From contig NZ_JAJFZN010000004.1 of NCBI RefSeq assembly GCF_020731145.1, forward strand, positions 310,001-374,000: a DNA stretch of 64,000 bases. Direction: 5' to 3'. A model generated the notes under the pieces. It saw only the letters and a program-made list of their open reading frames with translations. It did no database searches and was not told the DNA's origin. The number at the start of each line of letters is the position of its first letter. Position 1 is the stretch's first letter. Positions 56,927-64,000 of the stretch are shown here, piece by piece. The stretch comes from Sneathiella sp. HT1-7. GTDB taxonomy: Bacteria; Pseudomonadota; Alphaproteobacteria; Sneathiellales; Sneathiellaceae. The position numbers and the translations under genes were made by a program.

Positions 56927-58426
56927 ATGAAATTTCGAAATTTACTCGCGAAAAAGAACCTGTCCCTGCACCGCCTTCTGACATGGGTTGGCGGTATAGC
57001 CCTTCTCCTGTTTGTAGTCTCGGCCTTTATGCATCCTCTAATGATCTGGACAGGCCCGAGGGCCGCATCCTTTTTCCCGCCACAGGTCAAAATAAAGAGC
57101 TCCGTGGTTGAATCCATCCCCATAATCCTTAGCCAAAACAAGATCGATAACGCTGCAATCGTCAAGATTGTACAGGGAGAACCAGGCCCTCTCCTGCAGG
57201 TCTCGGCTGAAATATCCGGACCAAAGCGATATTTTAACCCGGTAACGAAAACAGAGCTGCCTGACTATGATCAAACACAGGCGATCTGGCTGGCCCGGTA
57301 CTATTCCGGCCTATCAGATACGACGATAACTAATATTACACTCCAGACTGAATTCAACACCGATTATCCCTCGGTCAACCGTCTGTTACCAGTCTATAAA
57401 ATCGAGTTCGATACCCCGGACAACAAAGCCTTGTTTGTCCATACCGAAACCGGGGCCATGGGTAGTATAACCAACAACTGGAAATCGGCACTCCAGTCGG
57501 GCTTTCAACTTCTGCACACATGGAACTGGCTTGAAAATGTCGAGACATTGCGTCTTATCGCCATGGGTATAATGCTGCTTTCAATACTTGGCCTTGTGAT
57601 TAGTGGCACGGGATTGGTGTTTCTTTTAAAACGCCGAAAAATCCCACAGAAATCCCGTAGGTTTCACCGGTATATAGCCTATGCAATCTTGCTTCCCCTG
57701 CTCGCCTCCTGCCTGAGTGGCAGCCTGCATCTTTTCTGGTCATCTTTCGAAGGCAATATTGACGACCAGCGACTCCAGAGAAACCTTGATCTTGCCCAGG
57801 CTCATTTCAATGAAAAATCGAACTGGCTCGCGCCCTACCAGGATATTTCCTTTAATGCGATGAGCCTTATTGAGGGAGCTGGCGGCGGCTATTTCTATCG
57901 ATTGGGCATTCCTCCGGCGCAGGTAGATAAGGTGATTACCCGACGCCAGAAATTTGATGGTATGCCTGTTGAAAAATCCGCCCTCTACATCGCGCTCAAC
58001 AATCAAACGGAGGCACCGCTTACCGACCGTAATATGTCTATTCACTACGCGCGGAAACTTCTGAAAAAAGATATCCAAACCTCAGCTAGTGCCTCACTCA
58101 TCACCCGTTTCGGGCCGGAGTACGATTTTCGGAACAAACGTTTACCAGTTTGGAAAATCATCTTCGCCGACGCTCCATCCGATATTCTTTATATCGACCC
58201 TATATCCGGCATCCTCGTTGATCGCATGACATCACCAGATCTCTTTGAACGATATGTCTTTTCCTGGGCCCATAAATGGGACTTCCTGGTCCCTGTCTCT
58301 GGCAGACCCGGACGCGATGCATTGGTTATGCTGTTCCTCACATCACTTCTTGTGTTGGCTGGATTGGGTATTTATATGCGGACTAAATCAACCAAAACAA
58401 AAAATGGCTCACCGAATGAACGGTAA
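56927..58426 (+). CDS. PepSY-associated transmembrane protein (possible siderophore-iron reductase)
   Basis: The frame is open from 56792, but the ATG at 56927 (MKFRNLLAKKNLSLHRLLTWV) is the family-like start. It gives 499 residues. Four hydrophobic segments are seen at about 12-45, 205-235, 248-272 and 462-484, with PepSY-like periplasmic regions between. Such proteins often accompany TonB-dependent siderophore receptors and are thought to reduce imported iron. The C-terminus overlaps a hairpin (58403-58432). Confidence 0.82.
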   Translation: MKFRNLLAKKNLSLHRLLTWVGGIALLLFVVSAFMHPLMIWTGPRAASFFPPQVKIKSSVVESIPIILSQNKIDNAAIVKIVQGEPGPLLQVSAEISGPKRYFNPVTKTELPDYDQTQAIWLARYYSGLSDTTITNITLQTEFNTDYPSVNRLLPVYKIEFDTPDNKALFVHTETGAMGSITNNWKSALQSGFQLLHTWNWLENVETLRLIAMGIMLLSILGLVISGTGLVFLLKRRKIPQKSRRFHRYIAYAILLPLLASCLSGSLHLFWSSFEGNIDDQRLQRNLDLAQAHFNEKSNWLAPYQDISFNAMSLIEGAGGGYFYRLGIPPAQVDKVITRRQKFDGMPVEKSALYIALNNQTEAPLTDRNMSIHYARKLLKKDIQTSASASLITRFGPEYDFRNKRLPVWKIIFADAPSDILYIDPISGILVDRMTSPDLFERYVFSWAHKWDFLVPVSGRPGRDALVMLFLTSLLVLAGLGIYMRTKSTKTKNGSPNER

Positions 58427-58437
58427 GCCATTGAAAT
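58403..58437 (-). terminator. Minus-strand terminator, probably of the former tRNA-Arg gene
   Basis: AATGGCTCACCG and CGGTAAGCCATT pair (12 bp with one mismatch) around AATGAA. Read on the minus strand it is followed by TTTTTTGTTTT, so it terminates leftward transcripts. It sits just after the CCA end of the tRNA-Arg fragment, where a tRNA terminator would be. It overlaps the end of the PepSY gene on the other strand. Confidence 0.75.
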
Positions 58438-58440
58438 AAT

Positions 58441-58485
58441 TGGCGACCCCGGCACGATCCGAACGTGCGACCTATTGATTAGAAG
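58441..58485 (-). mobile_element. tRNA-Arg (TCT) 3' fragment: attachment site of an integrated element
   Basis: The sequence matches the 3' half of tRNA-Arg. It includes anticodon loop CTTCTAA (anticodon TCT), the 3' anticodon arm, variable loop, T-arm stem GCACG/CGTGC and acceptor strand CGGGGTC plus G and CCA at 58441. The 5' half (D-arm and acceptor) is missing: upstream sequence does not form a tRNA. The T-loop reads TTCGGAT, losing the invariant A58. This is what remains at one end of an element that integrated at a tRNA gene. The tyrosine integrase starts 160 bases away. Confidence 0.82.
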
Positions 58486-58652
58486 TCTATAGGACCTACA
58501 TTCTTCAAATTTCTACAGACTTCTTTTCAGTTACATTTATTGTTTAAATATAAAATCTTAATAGAATTATAGAACAAAAACTTTCACCTCTCTTCTTTCA
58601 TTTTCTACGAATTTCGCTTACCCTAAGCTTACCTATAGTAATTCGAGATAAT

Positions 58653-59804
58653 ATGGCTAAGATCCGGCTGACAAAAAATTTAGTCGACAGGCTTCAAGCA
58701 GAAGATGCAGAATGTATTTTCTGGGATGAAACATTGCCGGGTTTTGGCATCAGAGTGAAGCCCTCTGGCGTAAAGAGTTATGTTGTCCAATATCGCAACC
58801 GTCAAACAGGCCGATCAAGACGGAAGACTCTAGGCAAACACGGTCCTCATATGTCATTGCATCAGGCCCGTGAACTTGCACAAGGTTACTTATCCGATGT
58901 AGTTCGAGGCAGAGACCCTGTCGCAGAGTTCAATGCAATACGTTCATCACCCTCCGTTCGGGAACTTGCAGATAATTATATGAAGCTACACGCCATCCCT
59001 AAAAAACGCCCTAAGAGTGCTGCAACCGATCAACGAATGTTAGATAGATTTATCCTACCAAACCTTGGTGGCCATAAGGTATTCGAGATTGGGTATAACG
59101 ATATACAGACGCTCCATAATTCTCTTAAGTCGACACCATTTCAAGCCAATAGAGTACTCTCACTTCTTTCAAAAATGTTCGAACTATCTATTAAGTGGCG
59201 ATGGCGGCGTGATAACCCTGCCAAGGGTGTTGAAAAGTTTCATGAGGAGAAAAGACATCGTTGGCTTGCTGACGAAGAACTCAAGAGACTGACAAAAGCG
59301 CTAGATGAACATCCAAATCAAATAGCGGCCAATGCCATCCGACTTCAACTTTTGACTGGCGCAAGAATTGGCGAAGTTTTATCGGCAAAATGGGCTGATT
59401 TTAATCTTGAACGTGGCGTCTGGATCAAACCCTCCCATCATACCAAGCAGAAGAGAACAGAGCACCTGCCTCTCTCAGGAGCAGCCAAAGAATTACTAAT
59501 CGTTCATCAAAAATCAATTGGCAGTGATTCAGTTTATATATTTCCCGGGCGACAACCCAACAAGCCAACTGTAGATTTAAAAAGATTCTGGCGCTCAATA
59601 GTAACAACTGCGGAAATTGACAACTACCGCATTCATGACAACCGTCATACCCATGCTTCGCAACTCGTTTCAAGTGGCCTGAGCCTCGCGATAGTGGGGC
59701 GCTTACTCGGTCACACTAGCCCAATGACTACTCAACGTTACGCTCACCTTGCTGATGATCCGCTTCGGGAAGCGGCAGAAATCATGGCGAAAAAGATGAA
59801 TTAA
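58653..59804 (+). CDS. Tyrosine-type site-specific recombinase (integrase)
   Basis: This is a phage/island integrase of 383 residues. It has the N-terminal arm-type DNA-binding domain (IFWDETLPGFGIRVKPSG), a core-binding SAM-like domain, and the catalytic domain with the first Arg in LTGARIGEVLSA, HDNRHTHA (H-x-x-R), and LGHTSPMTTQRYAHL (His and nucleophilic Tyr near 366). The gene lies beside the tRNA-Arg fragment. It is thus probably the integrase of the element whose cargo begins at about 59900. It appears intact. Confidence 0.94.
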   Translation: MAKIRLTKNLVDRLQAEDAECIFWDETLPGFGIRVKPSGVKSYVVQYRNRQTGRSRRKTLGKHGPHMSLHQARELAQGYLSDVVRGRDPVAEFNAIRSSPSVRELADNYMKLHAIPKKRPKSAATDQRMLDRFILPNLGGHKVFEIGYNDIQTLHNSLKSTPFQANRVLSLLSKMFELSIKWRWRRDNPAKGVEKFHEEKRHRWLADEELKRLTKALDEHPNQIAANAIRLQLLTGARIGEVLSAKWADFNLERGVWIKPSHHTKQKRTEHLPLSGAAKELLIVHQKSIGSDSVYIFPGRQPNKPTVDLKRFWRSIVTTAEIDNYRIHDNRHTHASQLVSSGLSLAIVGRLLGHTSPMTTQRYAHLADDPLREAAEIMAKKMN

Positions 59805-59899
59805 TTTCATAATTAGCGAGCACACTCGTTAAATATTAATCAAGAATCCTTTGCATTCAAAAAGATTATAATATTTGAAATAAGTTACGCTATAACCAA

Positions 59900-61129
59900 T
59901 TATCTTTTACTTGGCCCAGCAACAATTCCCTGATCATGAAGAGTTCCGATCTGGTTAGACGAAAGGGCTAACACTTCCGCTAATACTTCATCCGTATTCT
60001 CGCCAATCAAAGGCGCTCTTGAAGGGGCTACCCGTTCGCTAAAGGAGAAAGTACCAGCTGCCCCGGGAGTCGGATAGGTGCTGCCACTAGGATGAAACAC
60101 TTCGGAGAAAATTGGATTTCCACTTACGAACCCCTGCTCCGTTTCGATCGCATCTGACAGTGTTTTATATGCAGACCAGCATACAGCAGTTTTGCCAAAT
60201 AGAACTTCCAGCTCCTTATAGGTTCTTGCACAAACTTCCGCTTGGATAACCTCACACAGACGAGCTCTGTGTTTGTATCGCTCGCCTTCATGCAAGAAGG
60301 ATACACCTAGCTCACTTTCAAGGGACGTTACTACAGCTTCTATACCTAGTGAACGGACCAGCTCCATCCATTGCCGTTTGGTAATGGAAACGATGATAAT
60401 GCTTTGTCCATCCCTGGTTCTAAAATCCCTCCCCAAAGAGCCATAGAGATCGTTCTGGATCCTTGGTCTGTCCCCATTTCCAATCATTGTTTCGGCAATT
60501 TGACCAACATGCCCGAGCGAGGCTGCCGCGATATCGCTCAATGGTATCTTCACTTCTTCACCTCTCCCCGTCAACTGTCGGTTCCTCTCCGCCGCCATTA
60601 GCGCAAAGGCCGCATATGATCCGGTCAGCAAATCCCAGGCAGGAAGCACATGATTGACGGGTTCGTCTGCTTCTATAGAGTTCGGGCCTGTCATAAGCGG
60701 GATTCCTGTTACCGCATTTATCGTATAATCCACGGCATTTCTGCCGTCTGCCCAGCCCATAACCCTCACCGTAATAAGGTCTTCTCTACGGGAAACCAGT
60801 TTTTCATGGGCTAAAAATCCCGTGTCTGAATAATTCGTTACAAACATTCCGGCCTGCGACCCCGGCGCAGTCACTATTTCCTGTGCCAGCTCTCTACCCG
60901 CCTCAGTGGTCAGGTTAATTGCCACGGATTTCTTACCCTTATTCAATCCTTCCCAATAGTAACTCGCGCCATTGTCAGCTACTGGCCATCTTGTATAATC
61001 CGGCCCACCACCAATCATATCAAAGCGAATGACTTCCGCCCCTAACTGCGCCAAATAGAGGCAACAAGAAGGAGCCGCTATGAAAGAGGCCCCCTCAACG
61101 ACACGCATTCCTTCCAATATCTTATACAT
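59900..61129 (-). CDS. CaiB/BaiF family CoA-transferase (class III)
   Basis: This is a class III CoA-transferase of 409 residues. The nucleophilic Asp is Asp 166 in PAWDLLTGSYAAFALM. The N-terminal GMRVVEGASFIAAPSCCLYLAQLGAEVIR is the nucleotide/CoA-binding part. It is the last gene of a minus-strand catabolic set with an acyl-CoA dehydrogenase, an aldehyde dehydrogenase and a second protein that looks like a CoA-transferase. The acid it activates is unknown. Confidence 0.9.
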   Translation of the reverse strand: MYKILEGMRVVEGASFIAAPSCCLYLAQLGAEVIRFDMIGGGPDYTRWPVADNGASYYWEGLNKGKKSVAINLTTEAGRELAQEIVTAPGSQAGMFVTNYSDTGFLAHEKLVSRREDLITVRVMGWADGRNAVDYTINAVTGIPLMTGPNSIEADEPVNHVLPAWDLLTGSYAAFALMAAERNRQLTGRGEEVKIPLSDIAAASLGHVGQIAETMIGNGDRPRIQNDLYGSLGRDFRTRDGQSIIIVSITKRQWMELVRSLGIEAVVTSLESELGVSFLHEGERYKHRARLCEVIQAEVCARTYKELEVLFGKTAVCWSAYKTLSDAIETEQGFVSGNPIFSEVFHPSGSTYPTPGAAGTFSFSERVAPSRAPLIGENTDEVLAEVLALSSNQIGTLHDQGIVAGPSKR

Positions 61130-61149
61130 GATACAAATACATAGCCTGC

Positions 61150-62322
61150 CTAGTAGGAGCGCGGCATGCCTAATACATGCTCGGATAAATACGAAAGAAT
61201 TAGGTTTGTTGAAATTGGTGCAATCTGATAGAGGCGCGTTTCACGAAACTTTCGCTCGATATCGTACTCCTCAGCAAATCCGAACCCACCATGAGTTTGT
61301 AGGCATGCCTCTGCTGCTGCCCAAGACGCCTCAGCTGCAAGCAGCTTCGCGGTGTTCGCTTCCTCACCGCATTTCTCTTTAGCATCAAAAAGAGACGCGG
61401 CACGTTGTACCAGAAGCTCAGCAGCTTTCATCTGAGCATATGCTTTTGCTATTGGAAATTGAATGCCTTGATTTTGACCGATAGGTCTACCAAATACTAC
61501 CCGTTCTCTGGCATAGGCCGTTGCTTTTTGAATAAACCATTTTGCATCACCGATGCACTCAGAAGCGATGAGAATACGTTCCGCATTCATGCCTGACAAA
61601 ATATATTCGAAACCTTTGCCTTCCTCGCCTATTAAATTGGCTTTTGGGATAGGCACGTTGTCAAAAAACACTTCTGTAGTTGAGTGATTGATCATTGTTG
61701 GCAGCGGCCTAATAGTCATACCATTTTTCAGGGCCTCCTTCATATCGACAAGGAAAACTGACAATCCCTCTTTCCGCTGCAGAACGTTCTCTTTTGGTGT
61801 CGTCCTGGCAAGCAACAACATCAAGTCTGAATACTCTGCACGCGAGGTCCAAACTTTTTGTCCCGAAACAATATATTGACCGTTCTCGTATCTCGCGAAA
61901 GTCCTAATATCAGTGGTATCAGTTCCACTCGTAGGCTCCGTTACTCCGAATGCCTGCAATCGTAATTTTCCAGAAGAAATACCGGGTAGATAGGCTCTCT
62001 TCTGTTCTTCACTGCCATGCCGAAGCAGAGCGCCCATAATATACATTTGAGCGTGACAAGCTCCTGCATTACATCCCGCACGTTGAATTTCTTCTAAAAC
62101 AGCTATTGCCGCAACCAGAGGAAGTCCTGCCCCACCATATTCTTCTGGAATAAGGATGGATAAGTATCCAGCCTCATTCAAAGTTTCGACGAATTCCGTT
62201 GGATACTTGTTGGTTCGATCAAGCTCGCGCCAATATTCGCCCGGAAATTCTTCACATAATTTTGGGATAGCTTTTCGTATTTCTGCGATTTCGTCGCAAA
62301 ATGTCTCAGCGTCGGTTTTCAT
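61150..62322 (-). CDS. Acyl-CoA dehydrogenase
   Basis: This FAD flavoprotein is 390 residues. Marks are LRLQAFGVTEPTSGTDTTDIRTFA, GQKVWTSRAEYSDLMLLLAR and the C-terminal family motif QTHGGFGFAEEYDIERKFRETR. The enzyme oxidises an acyl-CoA to an enoyl-CoA and hands electrons to ETF. It is 20 bases upstream of the CoA-transferase in the same direction, so the two are likely co-transcribed. Confidence 0.92.
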   Translation of the reverse strand: MKTDAETFCDEIAEIRKAIPKLCEEFPGEYWRELDRTNKYPTEFVETLNEAGYLSILIPEEYGGAGLPLVAAIAVLEEIQRAGCNAGACHAQMYIMGALLRHGSEEQKRAYLPGISSGKLRLQAFGVTEPTSGTDTTDIRTFARYENGQYIVSGQKVWTSRAEYSDLMLLLARTTPKENVLQRKEGLSVFLVDMKEALKNGMTIRPLPTMINHSTTEVFFDNVPIPKANLIGEEGKGFEYILSGMNAERILIASECIGDAKWFIQKATAYARERVVFGRPIGQNQGIQFPIAKAYAQMKAAELLVQRAASLFDAKEKCGEEANTAKLLAAEASWAAAEACLQTHGGFGFAEEYDIERKFRETRLYQIAPISTNLILSYLSEHVLGMPRSY

Positions 62323-62396
62323 GAATCCGATTCCTGTGTCAAAATAGTAATTTTGGTAAAGTTGTCGCTATGTTAGACTTTTAGCAGCTAAAGTTA

Positions 62397-63899
62397 CTAA
62401 ACAGCCATCAACACAGACTTCGTTTCGGTATAAAGATCCAATACTGCTCTGCCCATTTCGCGTCCGAAACCGGAGAGTTTATTGCCCCCAAACGGCAAAT
62501 TTGGATCAAGCAAGTTATGGCAATTAACCCATACTGTTCCAGCCTGTAGATCGGGAATAACGCGATGGATTTTTTTATGGTCGTTGGACCATATGCTTGA
62601 TGCTAATCCATAGGGTGAATCGTTTGCCAGAGATACCGCCTCCTCAACCTCATCAAATGGCATCGCGACGAGAACGGGGCCAAAGATTTCTTCTTGAACA
62701 ACGTCACTTGCTTGGGGCATGCCAGTCAAAATTGTTGGTTGCAGGAAATATCCCGGAGAGTCTGGGCACGAGCCACCAGTCAGCACAGCCGCACCTTGCT
62801 TTTTACCTTTCTCAATATAATTGCAAACGGACTGTCGTTGCCGTTGAGAAACGAGTGGGCCCATTTGCGTTGTGGGATCCAGCCCAGGACCGATCTTCAT
62901 ATTGGCCGCACGCGCAGCCACACCTTCAATAACCTGATCAAAAACAGAGCGTTGGACATATAATCGAGAACCTGCTGTGCATGCTTGCCCCTGGTTAAAG
63001 AAAATTGCCGAAGTGGCCCCAGCGATTGCCGCATCAAGATCAGCATCATCAAAAACGAGCACTGGTGACTTGCCACCAAGCTCCAGCGATACCCGCGTGA
63101 TGTTTTTCATTGCCGCAATGCCAACCGCCCTGCCGACCTCTGTCGAACCGGTGAATGCAATCTTATCGATGTCAGGATGCGAAGAGATGGCCGCCCCTAC
63201 CACTGATCCGCTTCCTGTAATGATATTGACGACACCCTCAGGAAAGCCTGCTTCCAATATTAATTCCCCTAAACGAAGTGCTGTTAGAGGTGTTTCGCTA
63301 GCTGGTTTAAGAACTATCGTACATCCAGTTGCGAGTGCTGGTCCGATTTTCCAAACAGCCATGTTAAGTGGAAAATTCCATGGAATAATTGCACCAACTA
63401 CCCCTACTGGTTCCTGCGCAGTATAAGCAAAATAGCCGCCTCCATCTCGTGGACGCGGAAAAGAAACATCAACAGTCCTGCCTTCCATTTTCGTTGCCCA
63501 GCCAGCAATGTAACGTAAATAGTCAATTGAACTACGAACATCTACTCGATTGGCCATCATCACTGGTTTTCCGTTATCAAGAGATTCCAACTCAGCAAAC
63601 TCATCGATGTTGGATTCTAACAGATCCGCTAGTTTCAGCAGTGCTCGCTGTCGGTGCGACGGCCGCATCTGAGACCACTTCGGATTTCTAAACGCCATCC
63701 TCGCCGCAGCGACTGCCTTGTCGACATCTTCCATATTAGCACTAGGTACATAGGTAAATGCTTCAGCCGTCGCAGGATTAATAACGTCCTGTGTATTACC
63801 AGAGACAGACGTCACCCACTCTCCACCAATAAGCATTGTGCCCGCCATTCTTTTGATGGTCGTAACGGTTGCCTCAGAAATGCCCTCAAACGGTTTCAT
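62397..63899 (-). CDS. NAD(P)+-dependent aldehyde dehydrogenase
   Basis: This is a second aldehyde dehydrogenase of 500 residues. Catalytic Cys 307 is in FNQGQACTAGSR, the Glu in SLELGGKSPVLV, and the cofactor loop is FTGSTEVGRAVG. It is not a duplicate of the one at 40773: its N-terminus and central motifs differ. It lies 75 bases upstream of the acyl-CoA dehydrogenase. The upstream neighbour ends four bases before its start. Confidence 0.92.
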   Translation of the reverse strand: MKPFEGISEATVTTIKRMAGTMLIGGEWVTSVSGNTQDVINPATAEAFTYVPSANMEDVDKAVAAARMAFRNPKWSQMRPSHRQRALLKLADLLESNIDEFAELESLDNGKPVMMANRVDVRSSIDYLRYIAGWATKMEGRTVDVSFPRPRDGGGYFAYTAQEPVGVVGAIIPWNFPLNMAVWKIGPALATGCTIVLKPASETPLTALRLGELILEAGFPEGVVNIITGSGSVVGAAISSHPDIDKIAFTGSTEVGRAVGIAAMKNITRVSLELGGKSPVLVFDDADLDAAIAGATSAIFFNQGQACTAGSRLYVQRSVFDQVIEGVAARAANMKIGPGLDPTTQMGPLVSQRQRQSVCNYIEKGKKQGAAVLTGGSCPDSPGYFLQPTILTGMPQASDVVQEEIFGPVLVAMPFDEVEEAVSLANDSPYGLASSIWSNDHKKIHRVIPDLQAGTVWVNCHNLLDPNLPFGGNKLSGFGREMGRAVLDLYTETKSVLMAV

Positions 63900-63903
63900 A
63901 TTG

Positions 63904-64000
63904 TTAAATCTCCTTCAATTTCGCACTTAGAACGACTTTTGCGTCCAGCAATTCGGTAATTTCATTTTGAGAGAATCCCCATTTCTCAAGCACGGGTACT
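63904..64000 (-). CDS. Partial C-terminus, probable CaiB/BaiF CoA-transferase
   Basis: Only the last 32 codons are in the window; the stop is at 63904-63906. The translation VLEKWGFSQNEITELLDAKVVLS is like the C-terminal end of class III CoA-transferases, which end in a G-[FY]-S-x-E-I-x-x-L pattern. The rest lies beyond the right edge. It would be a second CoA-transferase beside the aldehyde dehydrogenase. Confidence 0.5.
   Translation of the reverse strand, partial: VPVLEKWGFSQNEITELLDAKVVLSAKLKEI

Noticed and set aside
58441-58520. Intact tRNA-Arg(TCT)
   Set aside because: The D-arm and 5' acceptor strand are missing, the anticodon stem has a mismatch and T-loop A58 is G; only a 3' fragment remains.

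Overview
The window is a gene-dense piece of an alphaproteobacterial chromosome. Evidence for this is the nuoA-G gene order with separate nuoC and nuoD, the tig-clpP-clpX-lon-hup block, a glnB-glnA pair behind a sigma-54 promoter, and the overall protein style. It resembles Sneathiella or related Rhodospirillales-like marine bacteria, but that assignment is inference. Most of the window is core metabolism and housekeeping; no CRISPR array, rRNA operon or phage structural module is visible.

Layout: (1) 1-5415, minus strand: NADH dehydrogenase genes nuoA-B-C-D-E-F-G, with nuoG cut by the left edge. (2) 5631-6184: tRNA-Asp and tRNA-Val. (3) 6297-12906, minus strand: protein quality control, transcribed in the order tig, clpP, clpX, lon, hup, followed upstream by tRNA-Leu. 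(4) 13338-16578: a small unknown protein, the NAD(P)H-hydrate repair enzyme and an amidase. (5) 16690-18150: a small membrane protein, an Rrf2-type regulator with an operator-like palindrome over its own promoter, an AhpD-like protein, and tRNA-His. (6) 18200-21324: two divergent aminotransferases, slyX and a DUF3253 protein. (7) 21450-23341: glnB-glnA. (8) 23425-28660: thioesterase, parE, alpha/beta hydrolase, DEAD-box RNA helicase, and a stand-alone Lrp effector domain. (9) 28795-33441: a branched-chain amino acid type ABC importer (binding protein plus livHMGF). (10) 33621-34655: a diguanylate cyclase. (11) 34822-39295: phenylacetate-pathway genes paaG-paaI-paaJ-paaK, then DUF2461. (12) 39691-46431: alcohol and aldehyde dehydrogenases with a divergent LysR regulator, an enoyl-CoA hydratase, and an Lrp-type regulator divergent from alanine dehydrogenase. 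(13) 46508-51600, minus strand: a complete vitamin B12 uptake operon (btuB-F-C-D) behind a cobalamin riboswitch. (14) 51890-58426, plus strand: exbB-exbD-exbD-tonB, a DUF2946-like protein, a second TonB-dependent receptor and a PepSY-type membrane protein. (15) 58441 to the right edge: a tRNA-Arg(TCT) 3' fragment, a tyrosine integrase, and a catabolic set of two CoA-transferases (one cut by the edge), an acyl-CoA dehydrogenase and an aldehyde dehydrogenase. This last part is probably the left end of an integrated element.

Regions 13 and 14 fit together: BtuB and the second receptor both need a TonB-ExbB-ExbD energiser, and one is encoded divergently next to btuB. Regions 9 and 11 together suggest uptake and breakdown of amino acids or aromatic acids, but the ring-oxidising paaABCDE genes are not in the window.

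The points most worth a second look are: the tRNA-Arg fragment/integrase junction, with the former tRNA terminator apparently still in place; an Lrp-family gene next to ald whose frame has no ATG, GTG or TTG before its DNA-binding domain and seems to start at ATA; a histone-H1-like tail on trigger factor; the Rrf2 palindrome; and the PaaGIJK module without the PaaABCDE oxygenase. I did not see a clearly undescribed multi-gene system.
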